In this document: piece by piece, positions 52,333 through 61,201 of the stretch | Layout of the letters: each line of letters begins with the position of its first letter | How positions within the stretch are numbered: the stretch's first letter is position 1 | Origin: an uncultured Kocuria sp. | GTDB taxonomy: Bacteria; Actinomycetota; Actinomycetes; Actinomycetales; Micrococcaceae | Assembly (NCBI RefSeq): GCF_947500125.1 | Contig: NZ_CANMRA010000013.1 | Location: 55,535 to 119,534 of the forward strand | Direction: 5' to 3' | DNA: 64,000 nucleotides | Translations under genes and position numbers: made by a program | The notes under the pieces: model-generated | Told to the model about the DNA's origin: nothing | Database searches by the model: none | The model's input: the letters and a program-made list of their open reading frames with translations, nothing else

Positions 52333-53550
52333 TCAGTAGGTGGGCGCCGCGGGCAGCCCCATGTAGTGCTCGAGCGTGGGGATGTCCTGGTCCACCATGC
52401 CGGTGGCCACGTGCACCCCGACGTAGCGCAGGTGCCACGGCTCGTAGGCGTAGCCGGTGGTCGCCGTCCGGCCGCGGGGGTACCGCACGATGAAGCCGTG
52501 CTCGTGGGCGTGCTCGCGCGCCCATGCCCCGGCCGGGGTCTCCTCGAAGCAGCTCTGCAGACCGCACTCCCCGCTCGGGTCGCCGATGTCCATGACCAGG
52601 CCGGTCTGGTGCTCGCTGTGCCCGGGACGGGCGGAGAGGAGGTCCGCCTGCGCCTGCCCGTAGAGCGCCACGTAGTGGCGGTAGAGACCGTCCTGCGTGG
52701 CGTAGGAGCGGTAGCCGCTGACCGCCGTCAGGGGCGCGCCGTCCGCCGCGGCGTCCCGCTGCATCCGCCGGAACGCCGCGGCGGCGTCCGCCCGCAGGAG
52801 CTGCCCGCCCACGGCCTCGAGGGGGCGGGGCACGTGGTCGGCGGGGTCCAGGGGGCGGCGCTTGTTGACGACGACGTACACCGACGCGGCGCGGTCGATC
52901 TCCCGGGCCACCTGGGTCCCGGCGCCGCGTGCCCAGGTGATGGACCCGCGCTGGAAGGACTGCCGGCAGCCGCTACCCGCGCAGGACTCCACCGAGACGG
53001 GGTAGCCGAGGGCACCGTGCTCCGCGCCGTGGCGCAGCCAGGCCGCCCGGATGCCGCCGACGGTGGGGTGGGCCCCGCTCGGCCGCGACCACAGCACGAC
53101 GCCGCCCTCGAAGGCCTGGTAGCAGCCGGCGTCGCGCAGTCCGCAGACCTCACGGCCCACCGGATAGCCCAGCCGCCCCCGTTCGTGGTCCTGCGCGGCC
53201 CACGCCGCACGGATCGCGCCCCACGTGGGACGCGCCCCGGTCCGCGGGGACCAGTGGATGGTCCCGCGCTCGAACTTCTGGTAGCAGCCGTCCCGGACGA
53301 GCCCGCAGCGCTCGGGGCCCAGGGTCCTGCCGAGCCGGCCGTCCGCTCCCCCGAGCCGCTGGTGCTCCGCCTGGATCGCCGTGGCGCCGAACGCCGGGGT
53401 GCCGAGGCCCGGGAGCACCAGCCCCAGGGCGCACAGCAGGACGAGCAGCATCCGGCCCGTCCGTCCGGTCCTCCGAGTGGTCTCCCGCGTGGTGTCCCGG
53501 GTGCTGTCCCGCATGGTCTCCCGTTTGGTCTCCCGCGTGCTCTCGCGCAT
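52333..53550 (-). CDS. Secreted VanY-type D-Ala-D-Ala carboxypeptidase with LGFP repeats
   Basis: 405 residues: an Arg/Thr/Glu repeat N-terminus (1-33), a signal peptide (MLLVLLCALGLVLPGLGTPA), three LGFP repeats at about 60-215 each with a GxLGxP/GxxxC...F(E/Q)xGxIxW pattern and Cys pairs, then a VanY/peptidase M15 domain at about 225-400. Zinc and catalytic residues are visible in SARPGHSEHQTGLVMDIG and EPWHLRYVG; SGYRSYATQ is also typical. Probably trims wall stem peptides, with LGFP repeats anchoring to the envelope. Start is uncertain: ATG codons at 53550 and 53514 lie inside the 12-nt repeat; Met34 would lack a basic n-region. Confidence 0.87.
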   Translation of the reverse strand: MRESTRETKRETMRDSTRDTTRETTRRTGRTGRMLLVLLCALGLVLPGLGTPAFGATAIQAEHQRLGGADGRLGRTLGPERCGLVRDGCYQKFERGTIHWSPRTGARPTWGAIRAAWAAQDHERGRLGYPVGREVCGLRDAGCYQAFEGGVVLWSRPSGAHPTVGGIRAAWLRHGAEHGALGYPVSVESCAGSGCRQSFQRGSITWARGAGTQVAREIDRAASVYVVVNKRRPLDPADHVPRPLEAVGGQLLRADAAAAFRRMQRDAAADGAPLTAVSGYRSYATQDGLYRHYVALYGQAQADLLSARPGHSEHQTGLVMDIGDPSGECGLQSCFEETPAGAWAREHAHEHGFIVRYPRGRTATTGYAYEPWHLRYVGVHVATGMVDQDIPTLEHYMGLPAAPTY

Positions 53551-53551
53551 G
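53480..53551 (-). repeat. Six tandem 12-nt units covering the VanY start
   Basis: Six consecutive 12-mers of the type GTCTCCCGCGTG (plus reading), at 53480, 53492, 53504, 53516, 53528 and 53540, with one to four changes each. They encode (R-E/D-T/S-T/K/M) units, and the 53550 ATG lies in the last one. Confidence 0.85.
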
Positions 53552-53677
53552 ACGTCCCCGTCCGTCCGCCGAGCGGAGCGCCCGGGCGTGCGTCCAGGCT
53601 AGGCCGCCGGCGGGCCTTCCCGAAAGCACCGGCCGGTGTGTGACCCGTTCGGGACGAGCCGCCGGGAAGGGCGGCCG

Positions 53678-54706
53678 CTACCGGGCGCGGGGGTGGGCGG
53701 CGGCGTAGACCTCCCGCAGGGAGTCGACCGTCACCAGGGTGTAGACCTGAGTGGTGCTGACCGACGCGTGGCCGAGCAGCTCCTGGACGACCCGCAGATC
53801 GGCGCCGCCCTCCAGGAGGTGGGTCGCGAAGGAGTGGCGCAGCGTGTGCGGGGTGATCCGGTCGCCCAGGCCCACCCGCTCCGCCGCGCTCTTCACCGTG
53901 GTCCACGCCGTCTGGCGGCTGATCCTCCCGCCCCGGGCGTTGAGGAACAGCGCGGGGGTGCCTCGTCCCTTGGCCGCGAGCGCGGGCCGGCCCCGCACGA
54001 GCCAGTCGTCCACGGCGCGCACGGCCCAGGAGCCGAGCGGGACCATCCGCTCCTTGCCGCCCTTGCCGAACAGCCGGACGAAGGGCATGCCCTCGACGCC
54101 CGCCTCCGGTTCACCGCTGCGGCGCACGGCCCGGGAGAGGTCGTCGACGTCGAGGCCGGTCGCCTCCGAGATGCGGGCGCCGGTCGAGTAGAGGAGCTCG
54201 AGCAGCGCCCGGTCGCGCAGCTGCTGGGGGGTCTCGGTGCCGGTGGACTCGAGCAGCGCGGTGACCTGCTCGACCGGAACGGCCTTGGGCAGGCGCATCC
54301 CGGGGGTGGGCGGCTGGACGGGGGCGGCGGGATCCGTGCGCGTGAGGCCCTCGAGGGCCCAGAAGCGGTGGGCGCCCCGGACGGCGACGACGCAGCGGGC
54401 GGCGCTGCGGGTGCTCAGGGGCGCCCTGTCCTCCGACCCGGCGGACAGGTCCCGGACGAAGTCGCGCACGTGTCCCGTGGTGATGCCCTCCGGGGTGGTC
54501 ACGGGCGGGTCCGTGCGCTCCCGCAGGTGCTCGGCGTAGCGGCGCAGGTCCCGCCGGTACGCGGTCAGCGTGTTGGCGGCCAGCCCCCGCTCGACGGCCA
54601 GGTGCTGCAGGTAGCGCTCCAGGGCCCGCCCGAGGGCGTCCCGGGGTGCCTCCCCGGGCGCGGCCCCCGAGGTCCCCGCGGTCCCGCCGGCAGGGGGTCC
54701 GGTCAC
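53678..54706 (-). CDS. xerD: XerD-type tyrosine recombinase
   Basis: Site-specific recombinase resolving chromosome dimers at dif. 342 residues: SAM-like N-terminal core-binding domain ([21 protein letters not shown]), then the catalytic domain with [13 protein letters not shown] (Arg), [23 protein letters not shown] (His-x-x-Arg), [13 protein letters not shown] (Tyr322). A moderately long insert lies at about 190-210. The GTG at 54706 overlaps the NUDIX stop by GTGA. Order pyrG-NUDIX-xerD equals Rv1699-Rv1701, so this is the housekeeping recombinase and not an integrase of an element. Confidence 0.94.
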   Translation of the reverse strand: MTGPPAGGTAGTSGAAPGEAPRDALGRALERYLQHLAVERGLAANTLTAYRRDLRRYAEHLRERTDPPVTTPEGITTGHVRDFVRDLSAGSEDRAPLSTRSAARCVVAVRGAHRFWALEGLTRTDPAAPVQPPTPGMRLPKAVPVEQVTALLESTGTETPQQLRDRALLELLYSTGARISEATGLDVDDLSRAVRRSGEPEAGVEGMPFVRLFGKGGKERMVPLGSWAVRAVDDWLVRGRPALAAKGRGTPALFLNARGGRISRQTAWTTVKSAAERVGLGDRITPHTLRHSFATHLLEGGADLRVVQELLGHASVSTTQVYTLVTVDSLREVYAAAHPRAR

Positions 54707-55356
54707 CGGAGGTCGGGGTGGCCGGGCCAGGGGGCGTCGGCCGGGCGCAGGGACCGGTAGCCCTCCGACCGGGCGGCGTGGGCGGCGAGGATCCCGATCA
54801 CCGCCGCGGGCGAGTTCAGGCGGCCCTCCAGCACCGCCCGCACCGCGCCGTCGAGCGGGACCCACGCCCCGTGGATCTCCGCCTCCTCCCCGTCGCGCTC
54901 GTGGAGCTCGTGGTCGGGGACGTCGCTGAGGTCCCGGGCCAGGAAGACCCGGTTGGCCTCGGAGGAGGAGCCGGGGCTGTTGTGGAAGTCCACGAGGACG
55001 TCCCAGCGCCCGGCGCGCAGATCGGCCTCCTCCAAGAGCTCCCGCTGCGCCGCCGCGGCGGGGTCCTCGCCCTCGACGTCCAGCAGGCCCGCGGGGATCT
55101 CCCACATGGTCATCCCGACCGGCCGTCGGTACTGGTTGATCAGGAAGACCTCGTCCTGGTCGTTGAGCACGAGCACGGACACGGCGCCGGGATGGGTGAT
55201 GTAGTCGCGCCGGAGGGGGTCCTCCCCCCGGGCGAGCTCGAACTCGTCGCGCCGGACGTCCCAGATGAAGCCCTCGTAGACCGTCTCGGAGGCCACGGTG
55301 CGGCGGTCGCTGTACTGGTCGGAGAGCTCCTCGGCTGCGAGGTGGCGGATGTCCAT
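54703..55356 (-). CDS. NUDIX hydrolase, ADP-ribose pyrophosphatase type
   Basis: 217-residue NUDIX enzyme, probably hydrolysing ADP-ribose to AMP and ribose 5-phosphate. Seen: [19 protein letters not shown], a NUDIX box from about residue 89 to 112 with key residues G, E, REL, EE ([10 protein letters not shown], where the usual final Gly is Asp-shifted), and the C-terminal half with SPGSSSE as in the NudF/YffH group. Corresponds to Rv1700. It follows pyrG by 161 bp; a hairpin at 55451-55485 separates them. Confidence 0.92.
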   Translation of the reverse strand: MDIRHLAAEELSDQYSDRRTVASETVYEGFIWDVRRDEFELARGEDPLRRDYITHPGAVSVLVLNDQDEVFLINQYRRPVGMTMWEIPAGLLDVEGEDPAAAAQRELLEEADLRAGRWDVLVDFHNSPGSSSEANRVFLARDLSDVPDHELHERDGEEAEIHGAWVPLDGAVRAVLEGRLNSPAAVIGILAAHAARSEGYRSLRPADAPWPGHPDLR

Positions 55357-55450
55357 GGGAGACCTTTCTCGGATCGGTCCGTCCGTCGCGCCACGGCAGA
55401 GGCGACGAGCGAGGTGCGGAGGAGACGGCGGGTGCGGGGTGCGGGACGGC

Positions 55451-55485
55451 GCAGGCGCCGGTCCCCGGGAGGACGCGGCGCCTGC
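55451..55485 (-). terminator. Hairpin downstream of pyrG
   Basis: Perfect arms GCAGGCGCCG (55451-55460) and CGGCGCCTGC (55476-55485) with a 15-base loop that itself holds CCCGGG. It starts about 33 bp after the pyrG stop on the minus strand. Confidence 0.6.
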
Positions 55486-55517
55486 ACCGTGCGGCCCGTG
55501 CGGCGACGGGCGCGGGC

Positions 55518-57242
55518 TCAGCGGCCCTCGGCCTCACGGCGCTCGAGGGCCGCCTTCACGAGCCCGTCGAACAGCGGGTGCGGGCGGGTCGGGCGGGACA
55601 TGAGCTCGGGGTGCGCCTGGGTGCCCACGTAGTACGGGTGCACGTCGACGGGCAGCTCCACGAACTCCACGAGGGTGCCGCCCGGGGAGGTCCCCGAGAC
55701 CACCAGGCCCGCCTCCTCGAGACGCTCGCGGTACTCGTTGTTGACCTCGTAGCGGTGGCGGTGGCGCTCCTTGACCTCCGTGGCGCCGTAGGCGCCGGCC
55801 ACCACCGACCCGGGCCGCAGCTGGGCGTCGTAGAGGCCCAGCCGCATGGTGCCGCCGAGGTCACCGGCGCCCTCGACGAACTGCTTCTGCTCGTCCATGG
55901 TCGCCACGACCGGGTACTCGGTCTCCGGCTCGAACTCGGTCGAGGAGGCACCGGCCAGCCCCAGCTCCGTGCGGGCGTACTCGATGACCATGCACTGCAG
56001 GCCCAGGCACAGGCCGAGGGTCGGGATGCGGTGCTCCCGGGCGAAGCGCAGGGTGCCGAGCTTGCCCTCGATGCCGCGGATGCCGAAGCCGCCGGGGACG
56101 CAGATGGCGTCGACGTCGCCGAGCTCGCGCTGGGCGCCCTCCGGCGTCTCGCACAGGTCCGAGGCCACCCACTTGATCTTCACGCGGGCGTCGTTGGCGA
56201 AACCGCCGGCGCGCAGGGCCTCGGAGACCGACAGGTAGGCGTCCGGCAGGTCGATGTACTTGCCGACCATGGCCACCGTGACGAAGTGGGCGGGCTCGTG
56301 CACGGCCTTGAGCAGGCGCTCCCACTGCGCCAGGTCGGCGTCCCGGTAGTCCAGGCCCAGGTAGTCGAGGATGTAGGTGTCCAGTCCCTGGGAGTGCAAG
56401 GTCTTGGGGATGTCGTAGATGCTCGGGGCGTCCGGGCACGAGATCACGGCGTCGTGGTCGACGTCGCAGGCGTTGCCGATCTTGCGCAGCATCGTGTCGG
56501 GGACCTGCCGGTCGGAGCGCAGCACCAGCGCGTCCGGCTGGATGCCGAGCCCGCGCAGGGCGGCCACGGAGTGCTGGGTCGGCTTGGTCTTCAGCTCGCC
56601 CGAGGGGCCGATGTACGGGATCAGGGACACGTGCAGGTAGAACACGTTGCGGCGGCCGACGTCCTGGCGGACCTGCCGTGCGGCCTCGAGGAACGGCTGG
56701 GACTCGATGTCACCGACGGTGCCGCCGATCTCCGTGATGATGATGTCCGGCTGGTCCTCGTCCAGCGCGCGGCGGCGCATGCGGTTCTTCAGCTCGTCGG
56801 TGATGTGCGGAATGACCTGGACGGTGTCCCCGAGGTACTCGCCCCGCCGCTCCTTGGCGATGACGGTGGAGTACACCTGGCCGGTGGTCACGTTCGCCGA
56901 GGCGTCGAGGTTCTCGTCCAGGAAGCGCTCGTAGTGGCCGATGTCGAGGTCGGTCTCCGCCCCGTCGTCGGTCACGAAGACCTCGCCGTGCTGGAAGGGG
57001 TTCATGGTGCCCGGATCGACGTTGAGGTACGGATCCAGCTTCTGCATCGTCACGGAGAGCCCGCGTGCCCGCAGCAGCATCCCGAGGGACGAGGCGGTCA
57101 GGCCCTTGCCGAGGGAGGAGGCCACGCCACCCGTCACGAAGATCTGGCGGGTCACCTTGCCCGGTCGCTGGTTTTCGGTCTGCTGTGCGCCGGCCTCGTG
57201 GGCGGCTTCGTTTGCATTCACCACGGAATTCGACCCTATCAT
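55518..57242 (-). CDS. pyrG: CTP synthase
   Basis: Makes CTP from UTP, ATP and glutamine. 574 residues: synthetase domain ([51 protein letters not shown]) and glutaminase domain with GLCLGLQCM (nucleophile Cys412) and [15 protein letters not shown] with the catalytic His and Glu region. The 25-residue N-terminal extension is unusual but short. The ATG at 57242 has GAGAGGA about six bases upstream. Two GTG codons at 57224 and 57221 preceded by TAGGGT (-10-like) could be a leaderless alternative start. Confidence 0.96.
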   Translation of the reverse strand: MIGSNSVVNANEAAHEAGAQQTENQRPGKVTRQIFVTGGVASSLGKGLTASSLGMLLRARGLSVTMQKLDPYLNVDPGTMNPFQHGEVFVTDDGAETDLDIGHYERFLDENLDASANVTTGQVYSTVIAKERRGEYLGDTVQVIPHITDELKNRMRRRALDEDQPDIIITEIGGTVGDIESQPFLEAARQVRQDVGRRNVFYLHVSLIPYIGPSGELKTKPTQHSVAALRGLGIQPDALVLRSDRQVPDTMLRKIGNACDVDHDAVISCPDAPSIYDIPKTLHSQGLDTYILDYLGLDYRDADLAQWERLLKAVHEPAHFVTVAMVGKYIDLPDAYLSVSEALRAGGFANDARVKIKWVASDLCETPEGAQRELGDVDAICVPGGFGIRGIEGKLGTLRFAREHRIPTLGLCLGLQCMVIEYARTELGLAGASSTEFEPETEYPVVATMDEQKQFVEGAGDLGGTMRLGLYDAQLRPGSVVAGAYGATEVKERHRHRYEVNNEYRERLEEAGLVVSGTSPGGTLVEFVELPVDVHPYYVGTQAHPELMSRPTRPHPLFDGLVKAALERREAEGR

Positions 57243-57296
57243 TCTTGTCCTCTCAGGACGTCGGTTGCGTGCTGGGGATCACCGTGCGGAGGCGGC

Positions 57297-59009
57297 TCAG
57301 AGCACCGCGCCGCGGACCAGCTCCCGGGCGTGCTCGCGCGCCGCCGCGGAGTCCTCATGACCTGCGAGCATGCGGGCGAGCTCCACCACGCGCTCCTCCT
57401 CGTCGAGCACGCGCACGTCGCTGACCGTGGCGTCCGAGCTCTTGGTGACGAGGATGTGCTGATCGGCGAAGGCCGCGACCTGCGGCAGGTGCGTCACCAC
57501 GAGGACCTGGACGTGCTGGGCGAGCATCTTCAGCCGGCGGCCGATCTCCACGGCGGCCTTGCCGCCCACGCCCGAGTCCACCTCGTCGAAGACGAAGGTC
57601 GGCACCGGGTCCACGGCGGCGAGGACCACCTCGATGGCGAGCATGAGACGGGACAGCTCACCGCCGGACGCGCCCTTGCCGAGGGGCCGCGGCGCGGCGG
57701 CGGCGTGCGGCTTCAGGAGGAAGGAGATCTCGTCCCGTCCGTGGCCGGAGAACTCCTCCGTGGGCTCCACCTCGATGACGAGGGAGGCGTTGGGCATCGC
57801 CAGCGCCGTCAGCTCCGAGCTCACGGCGTCGGAGAGCCGGTGCGCCGCGTCCCGGCGCCGATCGGTCATCCGCGCGGCCAGCTCGCTGAGCTCCGCGTGC
57901 AGCTGCTCGAGGCGGGCCCGGAGCTCCTGCTCCCGGGCGGGATCGTCGGTGAGCTCGTCGAGGCGCGCCCGCGAGCGCCCGGCCCAGTCGAGGACCTCGT
58001 CCACGGTGGCGCCGTACTTGCGGGTCAGTGCCTTGAGCTTGGCCCGCCGGGCCTCCACCTCGGCGAGGCGGGCGGGGCCCTCGTCGTCGAGCCCCGAGGC
58101 GTAGCCGGAGAGGTCGGCGGCGATGTCGTTGACGAGCACGGCCAGCTCGGCGACCCGCCCGGAGAGCTCCTCGAGATCGCGGTCGGAGCCGGCCTCCTGC
58201 TCCAGGGCCCGGTGCGCCGCCGCCACCAGGGTGGTCGCGTCCGGGGTGTCGCCGTCGGCGAACTCCCCGCCGCTGAGGGCGGCGTGGGCCGTGAGGGCGG
58301 CGGCGCGCAGCTGCTCGAGATTGGTCAGCTTCTGGCTCTCCTGGTCGAGGCGCTCGTCCTCCCCGGGCTGGGGGTCCACGGCGTCGATCTCCTCGAGGGC
58401 ACCCTGCAGGCTCTGCGCCTCCAGCGCCCGTTCGCGGCCGTGCTCGGTGACCTCGCGCAGGATCTGCTGCACGGAGCGGTACTCGGCGAGCCGCTCCCGG
58501 TAGCGGTGCAGCTCCGCGGCCAGCTCCTCCCCCGCGTACTGGTCCAGGGCGTGGCGCTGGGCGGCCGGGGACTTGAGCCGCAGCTGGTCGGACTGGCCGT
58601 GCACCGCCACCAGGGTCTGGCCCACCGCGGAGAGCGTTCCCACGGGGGCGGAGCGGCCGCCGACGTGGGCGCGGCTGCGCCCCTCCGCGGTCACGGTCCG
58701 TGCGACGGTGACGAGGGCCTCCTCGGCGTCACCGACGGTCTCGACGTCGACCGCCCCGCCGGCGTCCTCGACGAGGGCCGCGGCGGGGTGGCCGGCCGGG
58801 ACCCGGACGACGGCCTCGGCGACGGCCCTGGGCGCCCCGGAGCGCACGGCCCCGGCGTCGGAGCGGTTGCCCAGCAGCATCCCGAGGGCGGTGACCACCA
58901 TGGTCTTGCCCGCGCCGGTCTCACCGGAGAGGATGCTCAGCCCCGGGCCCAGGGGCAGCACGGCGTCGGTGATGACGCCGAGGTCGTGGATGTGGATCTC
59001 CTCGATCAT
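57297..59009 (-). CDS. recN: RecN, DNA repair SMC-like ATPase
   Basis: SMC-family protein acting at double-strand breaks. 570 residues: MIEEIHIHDLGVI at the start, Walker A in LSGETGAGKTMVV, long coiled-coil arms rich in Glu/Arg/Leu at about 150-350, the ABC signature KGASGGELSRLMLA, Walker B TFVFDEVDSGVGG and VVTHLPQVAAFAD. The ATG at 59009 directly follows the nadK stop (TGA then ATG). No LexA box is visible, and expression is likely with nadK. Confidence 0.95.
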   Translation of the reverse strand: MIEEIHIHDLGVITDAVLPLGPGLSILSGETGAGKTMVVTALGMLLGNRSDAGAVRSGAPRAVAEAVVRVPAGHPAAALVEDAGGAVDVETVGDAEEALVTVARTVTAEGRSRAHVGGRSAPVGTLSAVGQTLVAVHGQSDQLRLKSPAAQRHALDQYAGEELAAELHRYRERLAEYRSVQQILREVTEHGRERALEAQSLQGALEEIDAVDPQPGEDERLDQESQKLTNLEQLRAAALTAHAALSGGEFADGDTPDATTLVAAAHRALEQEAGSDRDLEELSGRVAELAVLVNDIAADLSGYASGLDDEGPARLAEVEARRAKLKALTRKYGATVDEVLDWAGRSRARLDELTDDPAREQELRARLEQLHAELSELAARMTDRRRDAAHRLSDAVSSELTALAMPNASLVIEVEPTEEFSGHGRDEISFLLKPHAAAAPRPLGKGASGGELSRLMLAIEVVLAAVDPVPTFVFDEVDSGVGGKAAVEIGRRLKMLAQHVQVLVVTHLPQVAAFADQHILVTKSSDATVSDVRVLDEEERVVELARMLAGHEDSAAAREHARELVRGAVL

Positions 59010-60080
59010 TCAGCCGGCCTCCCCGGTCTCGTTCCGGGTGCGGGGGGACGGGGCGTCCGGTTCGTGCGGCATCTCGTGCCCCACCGTGGACTTGTGCGGC
59101 TCCTGCGCGCGCCCGCCGGCGGTCTGGTCCCTGCGGACCGTGGGCAGGGCCGTGGTCCGCGCCGCGGCCGCATCGTGCGGGGGCACCGGTCCGCGCCAGC
59201 CGCTCGTCGGCAGCTCGAACTTCTTCACCAGCCGCTCCGAGAAGGGGGTGCGGTGCATCCGCGCCAGGTTGACCGCCTTCGGGGAGCGCACCACCTCGAT
59301 CCGGGAGCCGGGCGGCAGCTCGGTGGTCCGGCGCCCGTCGCACCACAGCACGCCGCGGGCGTCGGTGCGGGTGAGGACCTCGACGGCCATCATGGAGTTC
59401 GGGGAGATGACCAGGGGCCGGGAGAACAGGGCGTGGGCGCTGAGGGGGACCATGAGCAGTGCCTCGACCTCGGGCCACACCACGGGCCCGCCCGCGGAGA
59501 ACGCGTAGGCGGTGGAGCCGGTCGGGGTGGCGAGGACCACGCCGTCGCACCCGAAGGTGCTCAGCGGCCGGCGGTCCACCTCGATGACCACCTCGACCAT
59601 CTTCTCGCGGTCGCCCTTCTCCACCGAGGCCTCGTTCAGCGCCCAGGTGTGCAGGACCTTCTTCTCGTCCTGCCACACGGTCACGTCGATCGTCATGCGC
59701 TGCTCCACCGTGTAGCGCCCGTCCACGATGGCCTCCACCGACTCGTTGAGGTCGGAGCGCTCGCTCTCGGCGAGGAAGCCCACGTGGCCGAGGTTCACGC
59801 CCAGCAGCGGGGTGTCCACGCTGCGGACCAGCTCGGCGGCGCGCAGGATGGACCCGTCCCCGCCGAGCACCATGACCAGCTCGATCTCCCGCAGGGAGAC
59901 GTCCTCCTCGATGACCTCCACGGGCGCGAGGGGCACGGCGTCCTCCTGGAGCGCCTCGAGATCGTCCCGCGAGATCACCGGCACCAGACCGGCCTCGTGG
60001 AGCTGGAGACAGGAGTCGCGGGCGGCGTCCTTGGCCTCTTGCCGGCCCATGTGAGCCATGACCAGGATCTTTCTGCTCAC
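59010..60080 (-). CDS. nadK: NAD kinase
   Basis: Phosphorylates NAD to NADP. 356 residues with a Pro/Arg-rich C-terminal tail of about 60. Seen: the catalytic VLGGDGSILRAAEL, GVNLGHVGFLAE, TWALNEASVEKG (ALNE), and the nucleotide-binding TPTGSTAYAFSAGGPVV. The GTG at 60080 is chosen because GGGAGGA lies five to six bases upstream; longer in-frame starts add Arg-rich sequence. Order tlyA-nadK-recN matches Rv1694-Rv1696. A TAGGGT -10-like element at 60181-60186 may give it a separate promoter. Confidence 0.94.
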   Translation of the reverse strand: MSRKILVMAHMGRQEAKDAARDSCLQLHEAGLVPVISRDDLEALQEDAVPLAPVEVIEEDVSLREIELVMVLGGDGSILRAAELVRSVDTPLLGVNLGHVGFLAESERSDLNESVEAIVDGRYTVEQRMTIDVTVWQDEKKVLHTWALNEASVEKGDREKMVEVVIEVDRRPLSTFGCDGVVLATPTGSTAYAFSAGGPVVWPEVEALLMVPLSAHALFSRPLVISPNSMMAVEVLTRTDARGVLWCDGRRTTELPPGSRIEVVRSPKAVNLARMHRTPFSERLVKKFELPTSGWRGPVPPHDAAAARTTALPTVRRDQTAGGRAQEPHKSTVGHEMPHEPDAPSPRTRNETGEAG

Positions 60081-60203
60081 CGGGTCCTCCCGTTCTCGAC
60101 TGCTCGGTGCACGCGGGCGTCGTCGGGGCCGGGGCCGGCCCACGGTGCGCGCCGTGCCCGCGGTCCGGGCACCGCTCACCACCCTACGCGAGGGCGAGGA
60201 CAG

Positions 60204-60950
60204 TCAGGACGGCAGGTCCCGCCGGCACCACAGGAAGAACTCGTGGTTGCCGTCCTGGCCCGGCAGCGGGCTGCGCTCCCGGCCCCGGACCGACAGCCCG
60301 TGGGTCCGTGCCGCGGCGGCCACCGCCTCGACGGCCCGGGCCCGCTCGTGCTCGCTCGTGACCACCCCCGTGCGCGCGAGGCGGTCGGCACCGACCTCGA
60401 ACTGCGGCTTGACCATGAGCACGAGGTCCCCGCCGGGGACCGTGGCCGCCGCCAGCGCCTCCAGGACCAGGGTCAGCGAGATGAAGGACAGGTCGCAGAC
60501 CGTGAGCTCCGCCGGGCCGCCGATGTCCTCCGGACGCATCCAGCGCACGTTCATGCCCTCGAGCACGCGGACCCGGGGGTCTGCCCGGAGCGAGGGATCG
60601 AGCTGGTCGTGGCCGACGTCCACGGCGACCACCTCCCGGGCGGCCTCCCGCAGCAGCACGTCGGTGAAGCCGCCCGTCGAGGCGCCGGCGTCGAGGCACC
60701 GCTTGCCGGCCACGTCGATGTCCGGGAACGCGGCGAGCGCCCCGGCCAGCTTGTGTCCGGCCCGGCTGACGTAGTCCGGGGCCTCCGCGGGGCGGACCTC
60801 CAGGAGGTCGTCGGGGCCGACCCGGGCGGAGGGCTTGGTCGCCGGCCGGCCGTTCACCAGGACCCGGCCCTCGCCGATCCACCGGGCGGCGACCGTGCGG
60901 GAGCGGGCCAGCGCGCGCACCGTCAGTTCCTGGTCGAGGCGGGAGCTCAC
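60204..60950 (-). CDS. tlyA: TlyA, ribosomal 2'-O-methyltransferase (hemolysin-like)
   Basis: Methylates riboses in 23S and, in some forms, 16S rRNA, which affects capreomycin sensitivity in mycobacteria. 248 residues: S4 RNA-binding domain at the N-terminus (SRLDQELTVRALARSR, GEGRVLVNG) and an FtsJ-type SAM domain (CLDAGASTGGFTDVLL, VVAVDVGHDQL, CDLSFISL, KPQFEVG). The GTG at 60950 overlaps the upstream small gene by GTGA. Length lies between the short and long TlyA types, so the 16S site specificity cannot be predicted. Confidence 0.94.
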   Translation of the reverse strand: MSSRLDQELTVRALARSRTVAARWIGEGRVLVNGRPATKPSARVGPDDLLEVRPAEAPDYVSRAGHKLAGALAAFPDIDVAGKRCLDAGASTGGFTDVLLREAAREVVAVDVGHDQLDPSLRADPRVRVLEGMNVRWMRPEDIGGPAELTVCDLSFISLTLVLEALAAATVPGGDLVLMVKPQFEVGADRLARTGVVTSEHERARAVEAVAAAARTHGLSVRGRERSPLPGQDGNHEFFLWCRRDLPS

Positions 60951-61201
60951 CGCGGCCCCGCCTCCTCCCGCCCGGTCCGCGATGGGGGCACGAGGCCGGC
61001 GGGAACGGTGCCGGGCTCGGCGTCGAGCTCGGCGACGAGTGCCGCGTGCAGCTCCTCGTAGCGTCCGGGGTGCTCCGCGACCGGCAGCATGTCCAGCTCC
61101 CCGGCACGCTCGAGCACGGCGTCCACCCGAGGGTGACCGGTCGGGCGCAGGGCCTCGCCGGCCTCCTCGGCCGCGTGCGGCGGCTCGGCGGGCCCGGTCA
61201 C
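60947..61201 (-). CDS. Small conserved protein (Rv1693-like), function unknown
   Basis: 84-residue protein in the position of Rv1693, between the HAD phosphatase and tlyA. Both ends overlap neighbours by GTGA, which strongly supports it as a coupled gene. Middle part PRVDAVLERAGELDMLPVAE-HPGRYEELHAALVAEL is helical and conserved in character; ends are Pro/Ala/Arg-rich. No domain, membrane segment or signal peptide. Possibly an accessory to TlyA or the phosphatase (inference from linkage only). Confidence 0.83.
   Translation of the reverse strand: MTGPAEPPHAAEEAGEALRPTGHPRVDAVLERAGELDMLPVAEHPGRYEELHAALVAELDAEPGTVPAGLVPPSRTGREEAGPR

Noticed and set aside
53678..54706. Integrase of a mobile element near 53.7 kb
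   Set aside because: Motifs and gene order (pyrG-NUDIX-xerD) identify the housekeeping XerD; no attachment-site duplication or element genes were seen.
55578..61061. A 5.5-kb open frame on the plus strand opposite pyrG, recN, nadK and tlyA
   Set aside because: It has no protein family features, only GC-driven lack of stops opposite real genes with full catalytic motifs.
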